Shown piece after piece: positions 44,022 through 53,620 of a stretch of DNA of 64,000 bases; position 1 is the stretch's first letter; each line of letters starts with the position of its first letter. The notes beneath the pieces were generated by a model. That model saw only the letters and a list, made by a program, of their open reading frames with translations. It was not told the DNA's origin and did not search any database. Made by a program: the position numbers and the translations under genes. This DNA comes from Streptomyces omiyaensis (GTDB taxonomy: Bacteria > Actinomycetota > Actinomycetes > Streptomycetales > Streptomycetaceae): the NCBI RefSeq assembly GCF_014650895.1, contig NZ_BMVV01000004.1, positions 124,001 to 188,000 of the forward strand, read 5' to 3'.

Positions 44022-44696
44022 GTGATCGTGGTGGGGGGCGGGGTCGTCGGGCTGACGACGGCGGTGACGCTCGCGGAGCGGGGCCTGCGGGTGCGGGTCT
44101 GGTCCCGGGACCCGGCGGAGGCGACGACCTCGGCGGTGGCGGGCGCCCTGTGGTGGCCCTACCGGATCGAGCCGGCGGAGGAGGCCGGGGCCTGGGCCCT
44201 GGAGTCGCCGGCGGTGTACGGGGAGCCGGCCGCGGCGGCGCCGGTGGGGGTGAACTGCGCGGGGCTCGCCGCCCGCGAGCTGGGGCCGGACCACGGGCTG
44301 CGGCCGGTGCGGGGGCAGCTGGTCCTGGTGGAGAACCCGGGGATCGAGGAGTGGTTCACGGCGGCGGACGCCGGGTCCGCGCGGACCACGTACTTCTTCC
44401 CGCAGCCGGGGCGGCTGGTCCTCGGCGGGACGGCGGAGGAGGGGGCGGAGGAGCCGGTGCCGGACCCGGCGACGGCGGCGGGGATCGTGGCGCGGTGCGC
44501 CCGGGTCCGGCCGGAGATCGCCGGGGCGCGGTGCTCGGTCACCGGGTGGGGCTGCGGCCGGCACGGGCGGGGTGCGCCTCCCGGCGGAGCCGCTGCCGGG
44601 GGGCGGGCTGCTGGTGCACCACTACGGGCACGGGGGCGCCGGGGTCACGGTGGCGTGGGCGTGCGCGCGGCGGGCGGCGGAGCTGGTGACGGGCCG
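44022..44696 (+). pseudogene. D-amino-acid-oxidase-type FAD oxidoreductase, internal deletion plus frameshift
   Basis: GTG 44022 opens a classic FAD site (VIVVGGGVVGLTTAVTLAER) and SAVAGALWWPYRIEP. Then ESPAVYGEPAAAA jumps directly to VNCAGLAARELGPDHGLRPV. Roughly 80 residues of the normal substrate domain are missing at that point. After PEIAGARC the frame shifts: the expected end (VRLPAEPLPGGGLLVHHYGH then GGAGVTVAW) continues in another frame that has no nearby stop. Two independent lesions make activity very unlikely. Confidence 0.85.
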
Positions 44697-44701
44697 ACCG
44701 G

Positions 44702-44736
44702 CCGGAGGCCCCGTCCGGAGCGGACGGGGCCTCCGG
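44702..44736. terminator. Bidirectional terminator
   Basis: Perfect 16-bp inverted repeat CCGGAGGCCCCGTCCG with a GAG loop, between the convergent oxidase pseudogene and the small secreted-protein gene. Confidence 0.8.
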
Positions 44737-44781
44737 CGTCGTGCGGGCCGTGCGGCGGGACGGGGCGCGCCCCGCGCGGGG

Positions 44782-45087
44782 TCACTTCCAGAGCGGCGGG
44801 GCGACGACCTCGTCGGCTCGGGCGCACTGGTCGGCCCTGCGCTCCAGGGCGGTGGCGCGGGCGGCGGCCCGGCGGGCCTCCTCGCGGGCGCCGAGCCGCT
44901 TGAGCTGGGCGGCGCGGTCGCGCTCGTCGCGCGCCTGGTTCTTGAGCTGCTGGACGTTGCAGGTGCGGTGCGGTGCCGCCTCGGCCGCCGGGGCGGCCGC
45001 GGTCTGCCCGAGGAGCAGGCCCCCGGCCAGCAGCGTCGTGGCGAGCAGGGCGGGCAGGGTGCGGCGCGCGGGCGTCGCGTGGTGCAT
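44782..45087 (-). CDS. Small secreted hypothetical protein
   Basis: Protein of 101 residues. Signal peptide about 1-38 (basic start, LPALLATTLLAGGLLLGQTA, then Ala-rich cleavage region). The mature part is a charged helix (NQARDERDRAAQLKRLGARE and following Ala/Arg) bounded by two cysteines (RTCNV, DQCAR) that could form a disulfide. TGGAGAGA precedes ATG 45087; the frame is open 14 codons further. No family recognised. Confidence 0.75.
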   Translation of the reverse strand: MHHATPARRTLPALLATTLLAGGLLLGQTAAAPAAEAAPHRTCNVQQLKNQARDERDRAAQLKRLGAREEARRAAARATALERRADQCARADEVVAPPLWK

Positions 45088-45203
45088 GTTTCTCTCCAAG
45101 TCGGGGCCGTGGCGGCCCTCGTGAGGCATGGTCAGTACCGGTCGGTAACTTTACGTGCCCCGAAGGGACCGAACGGACACGAACCGCCGTATCCACCTGA
45201 TCG

Positions 45204-46511
45204 TCAGCACTCCTCCACAGAACGCCCACCGACGAGGTGATGGCGCGCGCGGGCGTCGAGCAGCAGCGGGACGAGGCTCCGCTGCGACTGGCGCAGCGGC
45301 ACGAACGCGCCGCCGCCGGGCTCCCGGCGCACCGCCACGCCGTGCAGGGCCAGTTCGTCGCCCGCGGCGGCGTACTGGACGGCGTCGAGGCGGTAGCCGC
45401 AGGGCGGGTCGGCGAGGACCTCGCCGGGCCCGGGCGGCGCGTTGTCGGCGCCGCCCAGGTGGACGGGGCCGCGGTCGGCGAGACCGGCGAGGCGGGCGGC
45501 GGCGGTGGCCCCGGCGAGCCGGCCGCCGCGCTCGGAGACGTACGCGAGGACGTCCTTCAGGACGGTGCGGTGGGTGGCGACCCTGCGGCGCTGGCCGAGC
45601 GCGGGGTCGCGCTCCTCGGCCTCGCCGAGCGGGTCCTCGCGGGTCTCGGCGAGGAGCGCGGCGATGTGCTTGATCCCGGCCGTGTTGCGCAGGATGCGTT
45701 CCTGGCCGTCGCCGGCGACCTGCCGGACCGGCCCTCCGGTGAGCGGATCGGTCCAGATGCCGTAGACGCCGTGGGTGTACCCGGCGAGGCCGGCACCGGG
45801 GCGGACGTACTCCTCCGCGAGGGCGTGGGACTCGGCGTGGACGCGGGCGTCGGTGTCGAGGCCGCGCGGCCAGAGGACGAGCAGGTCCTTGTCGTAGTAC
45901 CGGGGGGTGGCGGCGTACTCGTGGAGGTCGTGGACGAGGTCGGGCCGGCGGTCGCGGAGCACGGCGGCGAGGGCGCGGGCCTCGGCGGTGCGCAGGGCGA
46001 GGTGGTCGCGGTTGACGTCGATGCCGGCGGCGTTGCCGCGGGTGCCGGCCTCGCGTCCGTCGGGGTTGGCGTTGGGCACGACGAGGACGGTGGTGCGGGA
46101 GAGGAGGCGCAGGGTCGCCGGGTCGCGGGCGCCGGCCAGGTCGCGGACGGCGGTCAGGCACGCCTCGCGGCCGGCGGGTTCGTCGCCGTGCTGGCCGCAG
46201 ACGAGCAGGACGGTCACGGCGCCGTGCGCGGCACCGAGGGCGGCGAGCCGCAGCGGGCGGCCCTGCTCGGTGGTGCCGACGGTGGTGACGGAGACCCGGT
46301 CGTCGCCCCGGTCGACGGCGGCGAGGAAGTCCCGCTCCTCCGCGTCGGTGGTCCACCGGGCGCCGCCGCTCGTCTCGAAGCCGGTCCTCGGCGGGGCCGG
46401 CGCGTCGGGGCCCACCGCCTTCGCCGGCGAGGTGACGAGGGGCAGTCCGAGCACGGCGGTCCCGGCGACGAGGGCCAGGGCGCGGCGTGCGGTGCGGTGG
46501 CGCGGCGGCAT
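45204..46511 (-). CDS. M14-family zinc carboxypeptidase, secreted
   Basis: Protein of 435 residues with signal peptide (about 1-32, [20 protein letters not shown]). The M14 fold shows the zinc motif QHGDEPAG (His and Glu ligands), the substrate segment [20 protein letters not shown], and a later zinc His in [10 protein letters not shown]14 enzymes remove C-terminal residues from peptides or cleave wall peptides outside the cell. No convincing ribosome site is seen before ATG 46511. Divergent from the M1 peptidase gene. Confidence 0.9.
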   Translation of the reverse strand: MPPRHRTARRALALVAGTAVLGLPLVTSPAKAVGPDAPAPPRTGFETSGGARWTTDAEERDFLAAVDRGDDRVSVTTVGTTEQGRPLRLAALGAAHGAVTVLLVCGQHGDEPAGREACLTAVRDLAGARDPATLRLLSRTTVLVVPNANPDGREAGTRGNAAGIDVNRDHLALRTAEARALAAVLRDRRPDLVHDLHEYAATPRYYDKDLLVLWPRGLDTDARVHAESHALAEEYVRPGAGLAGYTHGVYGIWTDPLTGGPVRQVAGDGQERILRNTAGIKHIAALLAETREDPLGEAEERDPALGQRRRVATHRTVLKDVLAYVSERGGRLAGATAAARLAGLADRGPVHLGGADNAPPGPGEVLADPPCGYRLDAVQYAAAGDELALHGVAVRREPGGGAFVPLRQSQRSLVPLLLDARARHHLVGGRSVEEC

Positions 46512-46625
46512 GGCCCGGAACGTACTCGCAGCGCCCGGCGGGACGGAAGACCCCGTACGGGAAACGGGTGAACCGGAGCTTCGTGTCGGCCGAATGGCGA
46601 TCGTGTGACGGGGGGCGCCCTTTAC

Positions 46626-46654
46626 GTGACGCTCCGTCGCGTGCTTCATAGAGT
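46626..46654 (+). promoter_or_regulatory. Candidate promoter of the M1 peptidase gene
   Basis: GTGACG (46626-46631) and TAGAGT (46649-46654) are 17 bp apart, giving a leader of about 55 bases before GTG 46716. The -35 match is moderate. Confidence 0.4.
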
Positions 46655-46715
46655 CCGGACTAAGGACCGACGCCCACCCACGCGTCTTACGTTTCTTACG
46701 ACTTGGGGAGCACCC

Positions 46716-48245
46716 GTGCACCGCAGACTCATCGTTCCGAGCGCCCTGGCGGCCTCTCTGCTGCTGGCGATCCCGGCATCGGCGGCCGACTACGTCCCCG
46801 GCGCGCCGGGCATCGGCGACTCCTACTACCCCGCCAGCGGCAACGGCGGCTACGACGTCTCCCACTACGACCTGCGCCTGAAGTACCAGCCGGCGACCGA
46901 CCTCCTGGAGGGCACGGCGACGATCCTGGCGCGGACCACGCAGAACCTCTCCCGCTTCAACCTGGACCTGGGGCTGAAGGCGGGCGAGGTCAGGGTCGAC
47001 GGCCGGCTCGCGAAGTTCACCGCCACCGGCGACCACGAGCTGGAGATCGTCCCGGCCGTGCCGCTGCCGAAGAACAAGCAGGTCACGGTGGTGGTCCGGT
47101 ACGCGGGCAAGCCGTCCGAGTTCAAGGTCGACGGCTGGTCGGCCTGGCACCGCACCCCGGACGGCGGCGTCGCCGCGCAGGAGCCGGACTCGGCCGCCTG
47201 GTGGTTCCCCTCCAACGACCACCCGCGGGACAAGGCCACCTTCGACGTGTCGGTCTCGGTCCCGGACGGCACCCAGGCGATCAGCAACGGCGTGCTCCAG
47301 TCGCAGTCGTCCCGGCTCGGCTGGACGCGCTTCAACTGGCGCTCCGACAAGCCCCAGGCGACCTATCTGGCCACGCTCGCGGTCGGGAGGTTCGACATCA
47401 CGACGGACACGACCGCGAACGGCCTGCCCGTCCTCAACGCGTACAGCAAGGACCTCGGGGGCAACGCGGGCGCGGCCCGTGCCTCGATTGAGCGGACCGC
47501 CGAGGTCGCGGAGTGGCTGGAGGGAGTCTTCGGCCCCTACCCGTTCAACGCGCTCGGCGGCTACGTCCCGAACGTGACCAGCGGCTACGCGCTGGAGACC
47601 CAGACCCGGCCGTTCTACAGCCCGCGCCAGTTCGCGAACGGCGCCAACGTGTCGGTGGTCGTGCACGAGCTGGCCCACCAGTGGTACGGCGACAGCGTCT
47701 CGGTGCGCGACTGGAAGGACATCTGGGTCAACGAGGGCTTCGCCCGCTACGGCCAGTGGCTGTGGTCGGAGAAGGAGGGCGAGGGGACCGCCCAGGAGCT
47801 GGCGGACTACGTGTACGCCGTCCGCACGGCCGAGGACCCGTTCTGGACGGTGCGGCCGGGCGACCCGGGCCCGGACAACCAGTTCCACGTCGCCGTCTAC
47901 GACCGGGGCGCGCTGGCCCTCCAGGCGCTGCGGAACGAGATCGGCGACGAGGACTTCTTCGCCGTCCTCAAGGGCTGGCCGCAGCGGTTCGCGCACGGCA
48001 ACGCGGGGGTCGCGGACTTCGTCCGGTACGCCGAGCAGGTCTCCGGCAAGCCGCTGGCCGCGCTCTTCGACACCTGGCTGTACCAGCCGGCCAAGCCCGC
48101 CTCCGGACCGTCGCCGGCCGCCGCGGCCGCCCCGGCGGGGGCGGACGCGGCCCCGGCGAGGACCGTCCGGTCGAAGCCCGTCCCGCCGAAGTCGTGGAAG
48201 AAGATCGCCGCGACGGACACGGTCCACGCGCACGAGGACCACTGA
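46716..48245 (+). CDS. M1-family metallopeptidase, secreted
   Basis: Protein of 509 residues from GTG 46716 behind GGGGAG. Signal peptide about 1-25 ([14 protein letters not shown]). The zinc motif is [13 protein letters not shown], with the third ligand in [12 protein letters not shown], giving HExxH-x18-E. It is shorter than PepN and lacks the large C-terminal helical domain; instead there is an Ala/Pro-rich linker and a basic tail (about 455-509). A secreted aminopeptidase-like enzyme acting on extracellular peptides is likely. Confidence 0.94.
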   Translation: MHRRLIVPSALAASLLLAIPASAADYVPGAPGIGDSYYPASGNGGYDVSHYDLRLKYQPATDLLEGTATILARTTQNLSRFNLDLGLKAGEVRVDGRLAKFTATGDHELEIVPAVPLPKNKQVTVVVRYAGKPSEFKVDGWSAWHRTPDGGVAAQEPDSAAWWFPSNDHPRDKATFDVSVSVPDGTQAISNGVLQSQSSRLGWTRFNWRSDKPQATYLATLAVGRFDITTDTTANGLPVLNAYSKDLGGNAGAARASIERTAEVAEWLEGVFGPYPFNALGGYVPNVTSGYALETQTRPFYSPRQFANGANVSVVVHELAHQWYGDSVSVRDWKDIWVNEGFARYGQWLWSEKEGEGTAQELADYVYAVRTAEDPFWTVRPGDPGPDNQFHVAVYDRGALALQALRNEIGDEDFFAVLKGWPQRFAHGNAGVADFVRYAEQVSGKPLAALFDTWLYQPAKPASGPSPAAAAAPAGADAAPARTVRSKPVPPKSWKKIAATDTVHAHEDH

Positions 48246-48251
48246 GGCACC

Positions 48252-48301
48252 GCCCGGGAGGCCGTCCGTCAGCGCCCCGCGCGGCGGGCGGCCTCCCGGG
48301 C
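48252..48301. terminator. Convergent terminator, M1 peptidase / MpaB-like gene
   Basis: Perfect 13-bp arms GCCCGGGAGGCCG and CGGCCTCCCGGGC, 24 bases apart; the right arm lies inside the 3' end of the MpaB-like gene. Confidence 0.55.
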
Positions 48302-49237
48302 GCGCCGGGCGAGCGGCAGGTAGCGCAGCCGCTCGGGCAGGACCGGGACGACGAGCCGCACGGTCCGGGCGAGGCGGCGCAGCCGGCGCTCCTGCTCCGG
48401 CGTCCACTCCAGGCCGATGGCGGCGCGGGCGTCCGGCGGCATCAGGCCGACCGTGAGGAAGGCGCGGATCCGCTGGAAGGGACGGCGGAGCAGCGGCCAG
48501 AGGGGGCGCAGCGCGAGCCGCAGGAGGAGCGGGCCCCGGTCGGGGGCGGGCACGGGGGCGTCCGGGTCGATGAGCTCGCGGACGACCGCGGTGGCCTCCA
48601 GCTCCTCGGCGAGGACCTTGCGGTAGTACGGCCAGAACTCCTCGGCCGTCCGCGGCATGTCCCGGTCGTGGATGCCGAGGATCCGGCCGACCTGGAGCCA
48701 CTCGGCGTACAGCCGGCGGTCCTGCGCCTCGGTGAGGGGCCGGTGGAGCAGGGCCAGGCCGTGGCGGTAGACGGGGTAGCCGGTGGCGTGGACCCAGGCG
48801 TAGTAGGCGGGCGTGAGGGCGTGGTAGCGGCGCCCGTGGGCGTCGGTGCCCCGGATGTCCCGGTGCAGGGCGCGCAGCCGGCGCCCTTCCACGACGGCGT
48901 CCTCTCCCCCGTACACCCAGAGCTGGACGGAGCGCAGGGAGCGCTCGCCGCGGCCCCAGGGGTCGGTGCGGAAGACGGAGTGCTCGTCGACGCCGGCGCC
49001 GATCGCGGGGTGGGCGACCTGCATGGTGAGGGCGGCGGGGAGCATGAGCAGCGCGCGCACGTCGCCGGCGACGCTCCACAGGACGCCGCCGACGGGCGGC
49101 GGGACGGGGTCGGCGGGGCGCGGGCGGGCACCGGCGCCGGTCTCCGCACCCGCCGCTCCGGTCTCCGCACCCTCTCCTCCGGCCCCGGGTCCGGGTCCGG
49201 CCGCTCCGGCCCCGGGTCCTGCGGTCACTCCGTCCAT
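48269..49237 (-). CDS. Oxygenase MpaB family (DUF2236) protein
   Basis: Protein of 322 residues. Residues 1-45 are a low-complexity Gly/Ala/Pro stretch with repeated AETGAA-type units. The DUF2236 body has [48 protein letters not shown] and a basic C-terminus. Characterised relatives (MpaB, latex-clearing protein Lcp) are haem-dependent oxygenases; the conserved Arg/His residues occur here in FRTDPWGR and HATG. No signal peptide is apparent. The substrate is unknown. Confidence 0.85.
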   Translation of the reverse strand: MDGVTAGPGAGAAGPGPGAGGEGAETGAAGAETGAGARPRPADPVPPPVGGVLWSVAGDVRALLMLPAALTMQVAHPAIGAGVDEHSVFRTDPWGRGERSLRSVQLWVYGGEDAVVEGRRLRALHRDIRGTDAHGRRYHALTPAYYAWVHATGYPVYRHGLALLHRPLTEAQDRRLYAEWLQVGRILGIHDRDMPRTAEEFWPYYRKVLAEELEATAVVRELIDPDAPVPAPDRGPLLLRLALRPLWPLLRRPFQRIRAFLTVGLMPPDARAAIGLEWTPEQERRLRRLARTVRLVVPVLPERLRYLPLARRAREAARRAGR

Positions 49238-49307
49238 ACGGGGGTCCCCCTTCCTTCTCGCCTCGGTGGCCGTCCTTCCAGGATGCGCGCCCCGGGGCCG
49301 TACGACG

Positions 49308-49355
49308 ACGCCGGGGCCGTTCCCGGGGCTCTCGCCCCGGGAACGGCCCCGGCGT
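49308..49355 (-). terminator. Strong hairpin terminator after the ATP synthase b-like gene
   Basis: Perfect 22-bp stem, core CCGGGGCCGTTCCCGGGGC, with a TCTC loop, 23 bp downstream of the b-like gene stop on the minus strand. One of the longest perfect stems in the window. Confidence 0.8.
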
Positions 49356-49378
49356 GGTGAGGTGCGGGTCGGTCGCGG

Positions 49379-49870
49379 TCAGGCGCGGTCGGCGCCGACC
49401 GGCTCGCCGACGATGCGGCCCGCGAGGGCGTGGGCCCAGGCGTCCACGTCGGCGTTGAGCTCGCGCTGGGCGGCCTCGCGCTCGGCGGCGATCTTCGCGG
49501 TGCCGGCGGCGAGGATGCCGTCGCGCTCCGCCTGGCCCTCGGCGCGGGCGGCGGCGATGGCGGCGGAGCCCTCCTCGACGGCCTTGGAGCGGATCCGGGC
49601 GGCCTCGTGGCGCGCCTCGGCCAGCTCGGCCTCGTACTGGGCGCGGATCTCCGCGGCCTCGGCGCGCAGGTCGTCGGCGCGGCCGGTGGCGCCTTCGGTG
49701 GCGTCCTCGCGCTGCTCGATCGTGCGCTTGATCTTCGGGAGGATCACCTTCGCCAGGAAGAAGAAGGTCAGGAAGAACACGGCGAAGCCGAGGATGAGCT
49801 CGGCCCAGACCGGGTTGAGCGGGCCGAGGTCCATGTCGAAGATCTTGGCGTTGGAGGCGAGGGTCGTCAT
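49379..49870 (-). CDS. Stand-alone F0F1 ATP synthase subunit b-like protein
   Basis: Protein of 163 residues: one N-terminal membrane helix ([20 protein letters not shown], about 24-43), then a long charged coiled coil (about 50-145) with [20 protein letters not shown], closely like AtpF. It ends at [17 protein letters not shown] and lacks the roughly 20-residue tail by which authentic AtpF binds the delta subunit. No other atp genes are nearby. AGGTAGGA precedes ATG 49870. It may be an alternative stator or a membrane scaffold. Confidence 0.85.
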   Translation of the reverse strand: MTTLASNAKIFDMDLGPLNPVWAELILGFAVFFLTFFFLAKVILPKIKRTIEQREDATEGATGRADDLRAEAAEIRAQYEAELAEARHEAARIRSKAVEEGSAAIAAARAEGQAERDGILAAGTAKIAAEREAAQRELNADVDAWAHALAGRIVGEPVGADRA

Positions 49871-50042
49871 GGCGCGCATCCTACCTGGTCCCCGGAGCGG
49901 CGGATCGTACACCCCCGCGATCGTTGGCGCGCTCGTACGACGCGGGCAAGATTCCCGGCACCTAAAGGCTACCGGAAGGTAACTACGGCTGGTTGTATGG
50001 CCCGCGGCCAGTCCAACCCCCCACCACTCGACGGGAGTTCAC

Positions 50043-51017
50043 GTGTCCCTCAGCACGTTCCGCCGCATCCCCGGTGTCGCCGTGTCCCTCGCGCTCGCCG
50101 CCTCCGCCCTGGCGGCGACCGCCCCCGCCGCCCCGGCCGCCGGGACGCCGCGCGTGAAGGTGCTCACGTACAACGCCTTCCTCTTCTCGAAGACCCTCTA
50201 CCCGAACTGGGGACAGGACCACCGGGCCCGGGCGATCCCCGCGGCCGGCTTCTTCCAGGGGCAGGACGTGGTGGTGGTCCAGGAGGCCTTCGACAACTCC
50301 TCCTCCGACGCCCTCAAGGCGAACGCCGCCGCGGCCTACCCCCACCAGACGCCCGTCGTGGGCCGGTCGAAGAGCGGCTGGGACGCCACCGGCGGCTCCT
50401 ACTCCGCCACCACCCCCGAGGACGGCGGGGTGACGATCCTCAGCAAGTGGCCGATCGTCCGCAAGGAGCAGTACGTCTACAAGGACGCGTGCGGCTCCGA
50501 CTGGTACTCGAACAAGGGCTTCGCCTACACGGTCCTCGACGTGAACGGCAGCCGCGTCCACGTCGTCGGCACCCACGCCCAGTCCACCGACCCGGGCTGC
50601 TCCGCGGGCGAGGCGGCGCAGATGCGCAGCCGCCAGTTCAAGGCGATGGACGCCTTCCTCGACGCCAAGGACATCCCGGCGGGCGAGCAGGTGATCGTGG
50701 CGGGCGACATGAACGTCGACTCCCACACGCCCGAGTACGCCTCGATGCTCGCGGACGCGGGGCTGGCCGGCGCGGACGCCCGCACCGGCCACCCGTACTC
50801 CTTCGACACCGCGCTGAACTCGATCGCGGCGGACCGCTACCCGGACGACCCGCGCGAGGACCTGGACTACGTCCTCCACCGGGCCGGCCACGCCCGCCCG
50901 GCGAACTGGACCAACCACGTGGTCCTGGAGTCGACCACGCCGTGGACGGTCTCCAGCTGGGGCACGAAGTACACGTACACCAACCTGTCGGACCACTACC
51001 CGGTGACCGGCTTCTGA
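50043..51017 (+). CDS. sph: Sphingomyelinase C, secreted
   Basis: Protein of 324 residues from GTG 50043. Signal peptide about 1-32 (VAVSLALAASALAATAPAA). The endonuclease/exonuclease/phosphatase fold is clear: VLTYNAFLFSK, metal-binding VVQEAFDN, HVVGTHAQS, VAGDMNVDS, and the terminal LSDHYPVTGF with the catalytic His. A disulfide pair is likely (KDACG, PGCSAG). It cleaves sphingomyelin to ceramide and phosphocholine outside the cell and may serve choline or phosphate acquisition. Confidence 0.95.
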   Translation: MSLSTFRRIPGVAVSLALAASALAATAPAAPAAGTPRVKVLTYNAFLFSKTLYPNWGQDHRARAIPAAGFFQGQDVVVVQEAFDNSSSDALKANAAAAYPHQTPVVGRSKSGWDATGGSYSATTPEDGGVTILSKWPIVRKEQYVYKDACGSDWYSNKGFAYTVLDVNGSRVHVVGTHAQSTDPGCSAGEAAQMRSRQFKAMDAFLDAKDIPAGEQVIVAGDMNVDSHTPEYASMLADAGLAGADARTGHPYSFDTALNSIAADRYPDDPREDLDYVLHRAGHARPANWTNHVVLESTTPWTVSSWGTKYTYTNLSDHYPVTGF

Positions 51018-51096
51018 CCGCACGCCCCGGGACGCGCGGGCCCGGGGCGGCGAGCCTGGGACGTGCGGGGCCGGGGCCGCCGGTCCGGAGCCGGGA

Positions 51097-51150
51097 CCGC
51101 CGGCCGGACCCGCCGGCCGGGGCTCTCCGGCCCGGGGGTCCGGCCGGCGG
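51097..51150. terminator. Bidirectional terminator between sph and a convergent gene
   Basis: Perfect 15-bp arms CCGCCGGCCGGACCC and GGGTCCGGCCGGCGG enclosing a further GGCCGG/CCGGCC stem. Confidence 0.75.
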
Positions 51151-51170
51151 GTCCGCGGCCGGGCGGCCGG

Positions 51171-51677
51171 TCAGAGGCCGGGGCCGCCGAAGAGGGTGTA
51201 CGCCCAGGCGGCCACGGCGATGCCGACCAGCACCAGCACCGCCCAGGAGCCGGCACCCGTGTGCCGGCTCCTCCCCTCCCGCGCCTTCCGCCCCTCGCGC
51301 CCCTTCCGTCCCTTCGCAGGGCGCCGGGGCGCGGCGGTCCGCCGGCCCGGCCGTCCGGCCCGCGACGGGCCCGCGTCGGGCTCGGCCGCGGCGGCCACCT
51401 CGGCGAGCATCCGCCGGCAGACGGTGGCCAGCTCGGAGACCGGCGCCGTCAGGTCCACCACGACCTCGGTCCTGGCCGGTGCCGTCGTCCCCCCGTCGAG
51501 CAGCCGCCCGGCCCGCAGCAGCGCCTGGTCCTTGCCCCCGGTGGGGCCGAGGCTGATCCACCGGCCCACGTGCTCGCCCCGGATCACGACGCCCCCGCCC
51601 CGCTCCCGGTACACGGTGTGCTCCCGCCACAGGACTCCGGCCAATTCCGAAGCGGTCTCCCTGAGTTGCGCGTACAT
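51171..51677 (-). CDS. Tail-anchored hypothetical protein
   Basis: Protein of 168 residues starting MYAQLRETASELAGVLWREH. The N-terminal domain (about 1-95) looks like a small alpha/beta domain (VVIRGEHVGRWISLGPTGGK). A basic linker follows (about 100-140, GRKGREGRKAREGR), then one hydrophobic helix at the extreme C-terminus (WAVLVLVGIAVAAWAYTLFG). So it is probably a C-terminally anchored membrane protein facing the cytosol. AGGGGAG precedes ATG 51677. Family not recognised. Confidence 0.75.
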   Translation of the reverse strand: MYAQLRETASELAGVLWREHTVYRERGGGVVIRGEHVGRWISLGPTGGKDQALLRAGRLLDGGTTAPARTEVVVDLTAPVSELATVCRRMLAEVAAAAEPDAGPSRAGRPGRRTAAPRRPAKGRKGREGRKAREGRSRHTGAGSWAVLVLVGIAVAAWAYTLFGGPGL

Positions 51678-51781
51678 CCCACTCCCCTGTTCCGCCCGCG
51701 GACGCGGACCGGCCGCCGACTCTAAACCCCCTCGGGCGTCCCGACGCCCCCGCCCCCGCCCCCGGGCCCCGCTCCGCCCCC

Positions 51782-52264
51782 TCAGCCGTCGAAGTCGTAC
51801 ACCGTGACGGCCACGCCCCGCGCCGACAGCCGCTCGCGGACCAGCGGCTCCACCCGGTCCCAGGTGCCGCCCGCGAGGCCGCAGCCGATCCGGGGCATGT
51901 GGACGGAGGCCCCCAGCTCGACGGCCTTGTCCGCCAGCAGGCCGAGGGCCGTGTCGATCGCCTCGTACCGCACGGGCGCGGGGCCGACGCGGCCGACGCG
52001 GATGCCCCGCTGCCCCACCAGGTTCGCCACCCACAGCCCCGGCTCCACCGGGACGAACTGCGCCGCCCCGAGTCCGAAGTCGCCGGTGGCCCGGTCGCGG
52101 TACCAGCGGCGGTAGGCCGCTTCGGGCTCCGGCCAGCGGTGCGAGACGGCGCGCACGAAGCCCCGGCCCCAGGCGCCCGCGTCGTTGCAGACGTGGGCCA
52201 CGATCCGGGGGCCCTCCCCGCGGGGCGCGGTGGCGTCGCCCCGTATGCAGTCGATCACGGTCAT
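51782..52264 (-). CDS. Macro-domain protein (ADP-ribose binding)
   Basis: Protein of 160 residues. MTVIDCIRGDATAPRGEG and VAHVCNDAGAWGRGFVRAVS give the nucleotide-binding loops of the macro fold in the TARG1/Poa1p-like branch (N-D-x-G-x-W-G-x-G-F). VHMPRIGCGLAGGTWDRVEP is the second phosphate-binding loop. Such proteins bind or hydrolyse ADP-ribose derivatives, or reverse ADP-ribosylation. The ribosome site before ATG 52264 is weak. No ADP-ribosyltransferase gene is adjacent. Confidence 0.9.
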   Translation of the reverse strand: MTVIDCIRGDATAPRGEGPRIVAHVCNDAGAWGRGFVRAVSHRWPEPEAAYRRWYRDRATGDFGLGAAQFVPVEPGLWVANLVGQRGIRVGRVGPAPVRYEAIDTALGLLADKAVELGASVHMPRIGCGLAGGTWDRVEPLVRERLSARGVAVTVYDFDG

Positions 52265-52420
52265 GGGGTCACCGTAGGGCGGGGCACCGACAACGCCCGT
52301 TGGAGGTTCCGCCCAGGGGGCGGCGCGGGGGTGGTGGGGTCGGCCGGTTGCGCGGGGGGCGGGCCGGGGTTTGGATCTCGGGAGTCCTGAGCGCGTGGGG
52401 TGCGAGGAAGGGGGAGCGGC

Positions 52421-53620
52421 ATGCTGGACGGCGTCACGCCCTGGCCCGAGGAGTTCGTCGACCGGTACTGGGCGGCCGGGTACTGGCGGGGGAACACGCT
52501 GGACGACCTGCTGCGGGGGCGGGCGCTGGAGCACGGGGCGCGGACCGCGCTGGCGGGGGGCGGGGAGCGGCTGACGTACGCGCGCCTGAACCGGTGGGTG
52601 GACCGGATGGCCGCCGGGTTCCTGCTGCGGGGGGTCGCCCCGCGGCAGCGGGTCGTGGTGCGGCTGCCGGACGTGCCCGAGTTCGTGGTCGGGCTGTTCG
52701 CGCTGATGCGGGCCGGGGCGGTGCCCGTGGTCTGCCCCGTCGGGTACCCGACCGAGGGGGTGGAGCGGCTGGTGCGGCTGACCGAGGCCGCGGGGTACGT
52801 GGGGCTGTCCTCGTACGAGGGGGAGGACCGGCGCGCGGCGGCCGAGGGGATCGCCGCGCGGAGCCCCTTCCTGCGCCGGGTGTTCACGCTGGACGCGCCG
52901 GGCGGGGCGTCGCCGTACGGCGGGCTGGCGGCCGACTCGTCGGGATGCCTGTACTTCCCGCTGGGCGCGGTCGACGCGCCGCCCGGTCCCGTGCCGCCGC
53001 GGAGCTCCGCCGACGTGGCCCTGCTGCTGCCGTCCGCGCGGCCCGGGGAGCCGCTGCTCGTGCCGCGCACCCACGACGACTACGCCCACCAGGCGCGGGC
53101 GGCCGCCGCGGCGGTGTCGCTGGGCGAGGACGACGTGCTGCTCGCCGTCTCCCCCGCCGGGTCGCCGCTCGCGCTGGGCTGCCCCGGCGTCGTGGGCGCG
53201 CTGGCGGTCGGCGGCACGGTCGTGCTCGGCGACGGGAACGGAGGAGCCGGCGCGGAGGGGCCGGTGACGGTGGTGGCGGGCGGCGACGGGGGCGGCGGGC
53301 GCGGCGGGAGGGCGCGGCTCGTGCAGGTCGCCCACGCGGGGCCGGGCTGCGACGGCGCGCAGCGGGTCGTCGCGCTCGCCGAGGGGGTGGTCCTCCTCGA
53401 CGGGCGGCCGCTGACGCCCGACGACGAGTTCCGGGTGGCCGGCCCGGACGGCGCGGACGCGCCCGAGGGCGAGCTGCTGGCCCGGGGGCCGTCCGTCCCG
53501 CGCGGCTACTACCGCGCGCCGGACGCGAACGCCCGCGCCTTCGCCCCGGACGGCTTCCTGCGGACCGGGCTGCGGGCCCGGCGGGCGGCGGACGGACGGC
53601 TGATCGTCAACCACGGTTGA
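52421..53620 (+). CDS. Degenerate DhbE-like adenylate-forming protein
   Basis: Product of 399 residues. MLDGVTPWPEEFVDRYWAAG then YWRGNTLDDLL is a near-perfect (2,3-dihydroxybenzoate)-AMP ligase start, and VPRTHDDYAHQ and RGYYRAPDANARAF also match DhbE. But the P-loop, SGGTTGxPK in DhbE, reads LLPSARPGEPLL here. Part of the middle is replaced by Gly-rich sequence, and the protein stops at LIVNHG, before the GRxKDQ hinge and the whole C-terminal lid domain. It is about 140 residues short. ATG 52421 has a strong GGGGGAG site. No siderophore genes are nearby. Confidence 0.85.
   Translation: MLDGVTPWPEEFVDRYWAAGYWRGNTLDDLLRGRALEHGARTALAGGGERLTYARLNRWVDRMAAGFLLRGVAPRQRVVVRLPDVPEFVVGLFALMRAGAVPVVCPVGYPTEGVERLVRLTEAAGYVGLSSYEGEDRRAAAEGIAARSPFLRRVFTLDAPGGASPYGGLAADSSGCLYFPLGAVDAPPGPVPPRSSADVALLLPSARPGEPLLVPRTHDDYAHQARAAAAAVSLGEDDVLLAVSPAGSPLALGCPGVVGALAVGGTVVLGDGNGGAGAEGPVTVVAGGDGGGGRGGRARLVQVAHAGPGCDGAQRVVALAEGVVLLDGRPLTPDDEFRVAGPDGADAPEGELLARGPSVPRGYYRAPDANARAFAPDGFLRTGLRARRAADGRLIVNHG

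Noticed and set aside
45204..49079. A minus-strand open frame of about 1,290 codons spanning several genes
   Set aside because: Only its last 435 codons (the M14 carboxypeptidase) are real. The rest is antisense to the M1 peptidase gene and out of frame with the MpaB-like gene.
52421..53620. DhbE-like start considered as evidence for a catechol siderophore cluster
   Set aside because: The protein lacks the P-loop and C-terminal domain, and no isochorismate, carrier-protein or NRPS genes are nearby.
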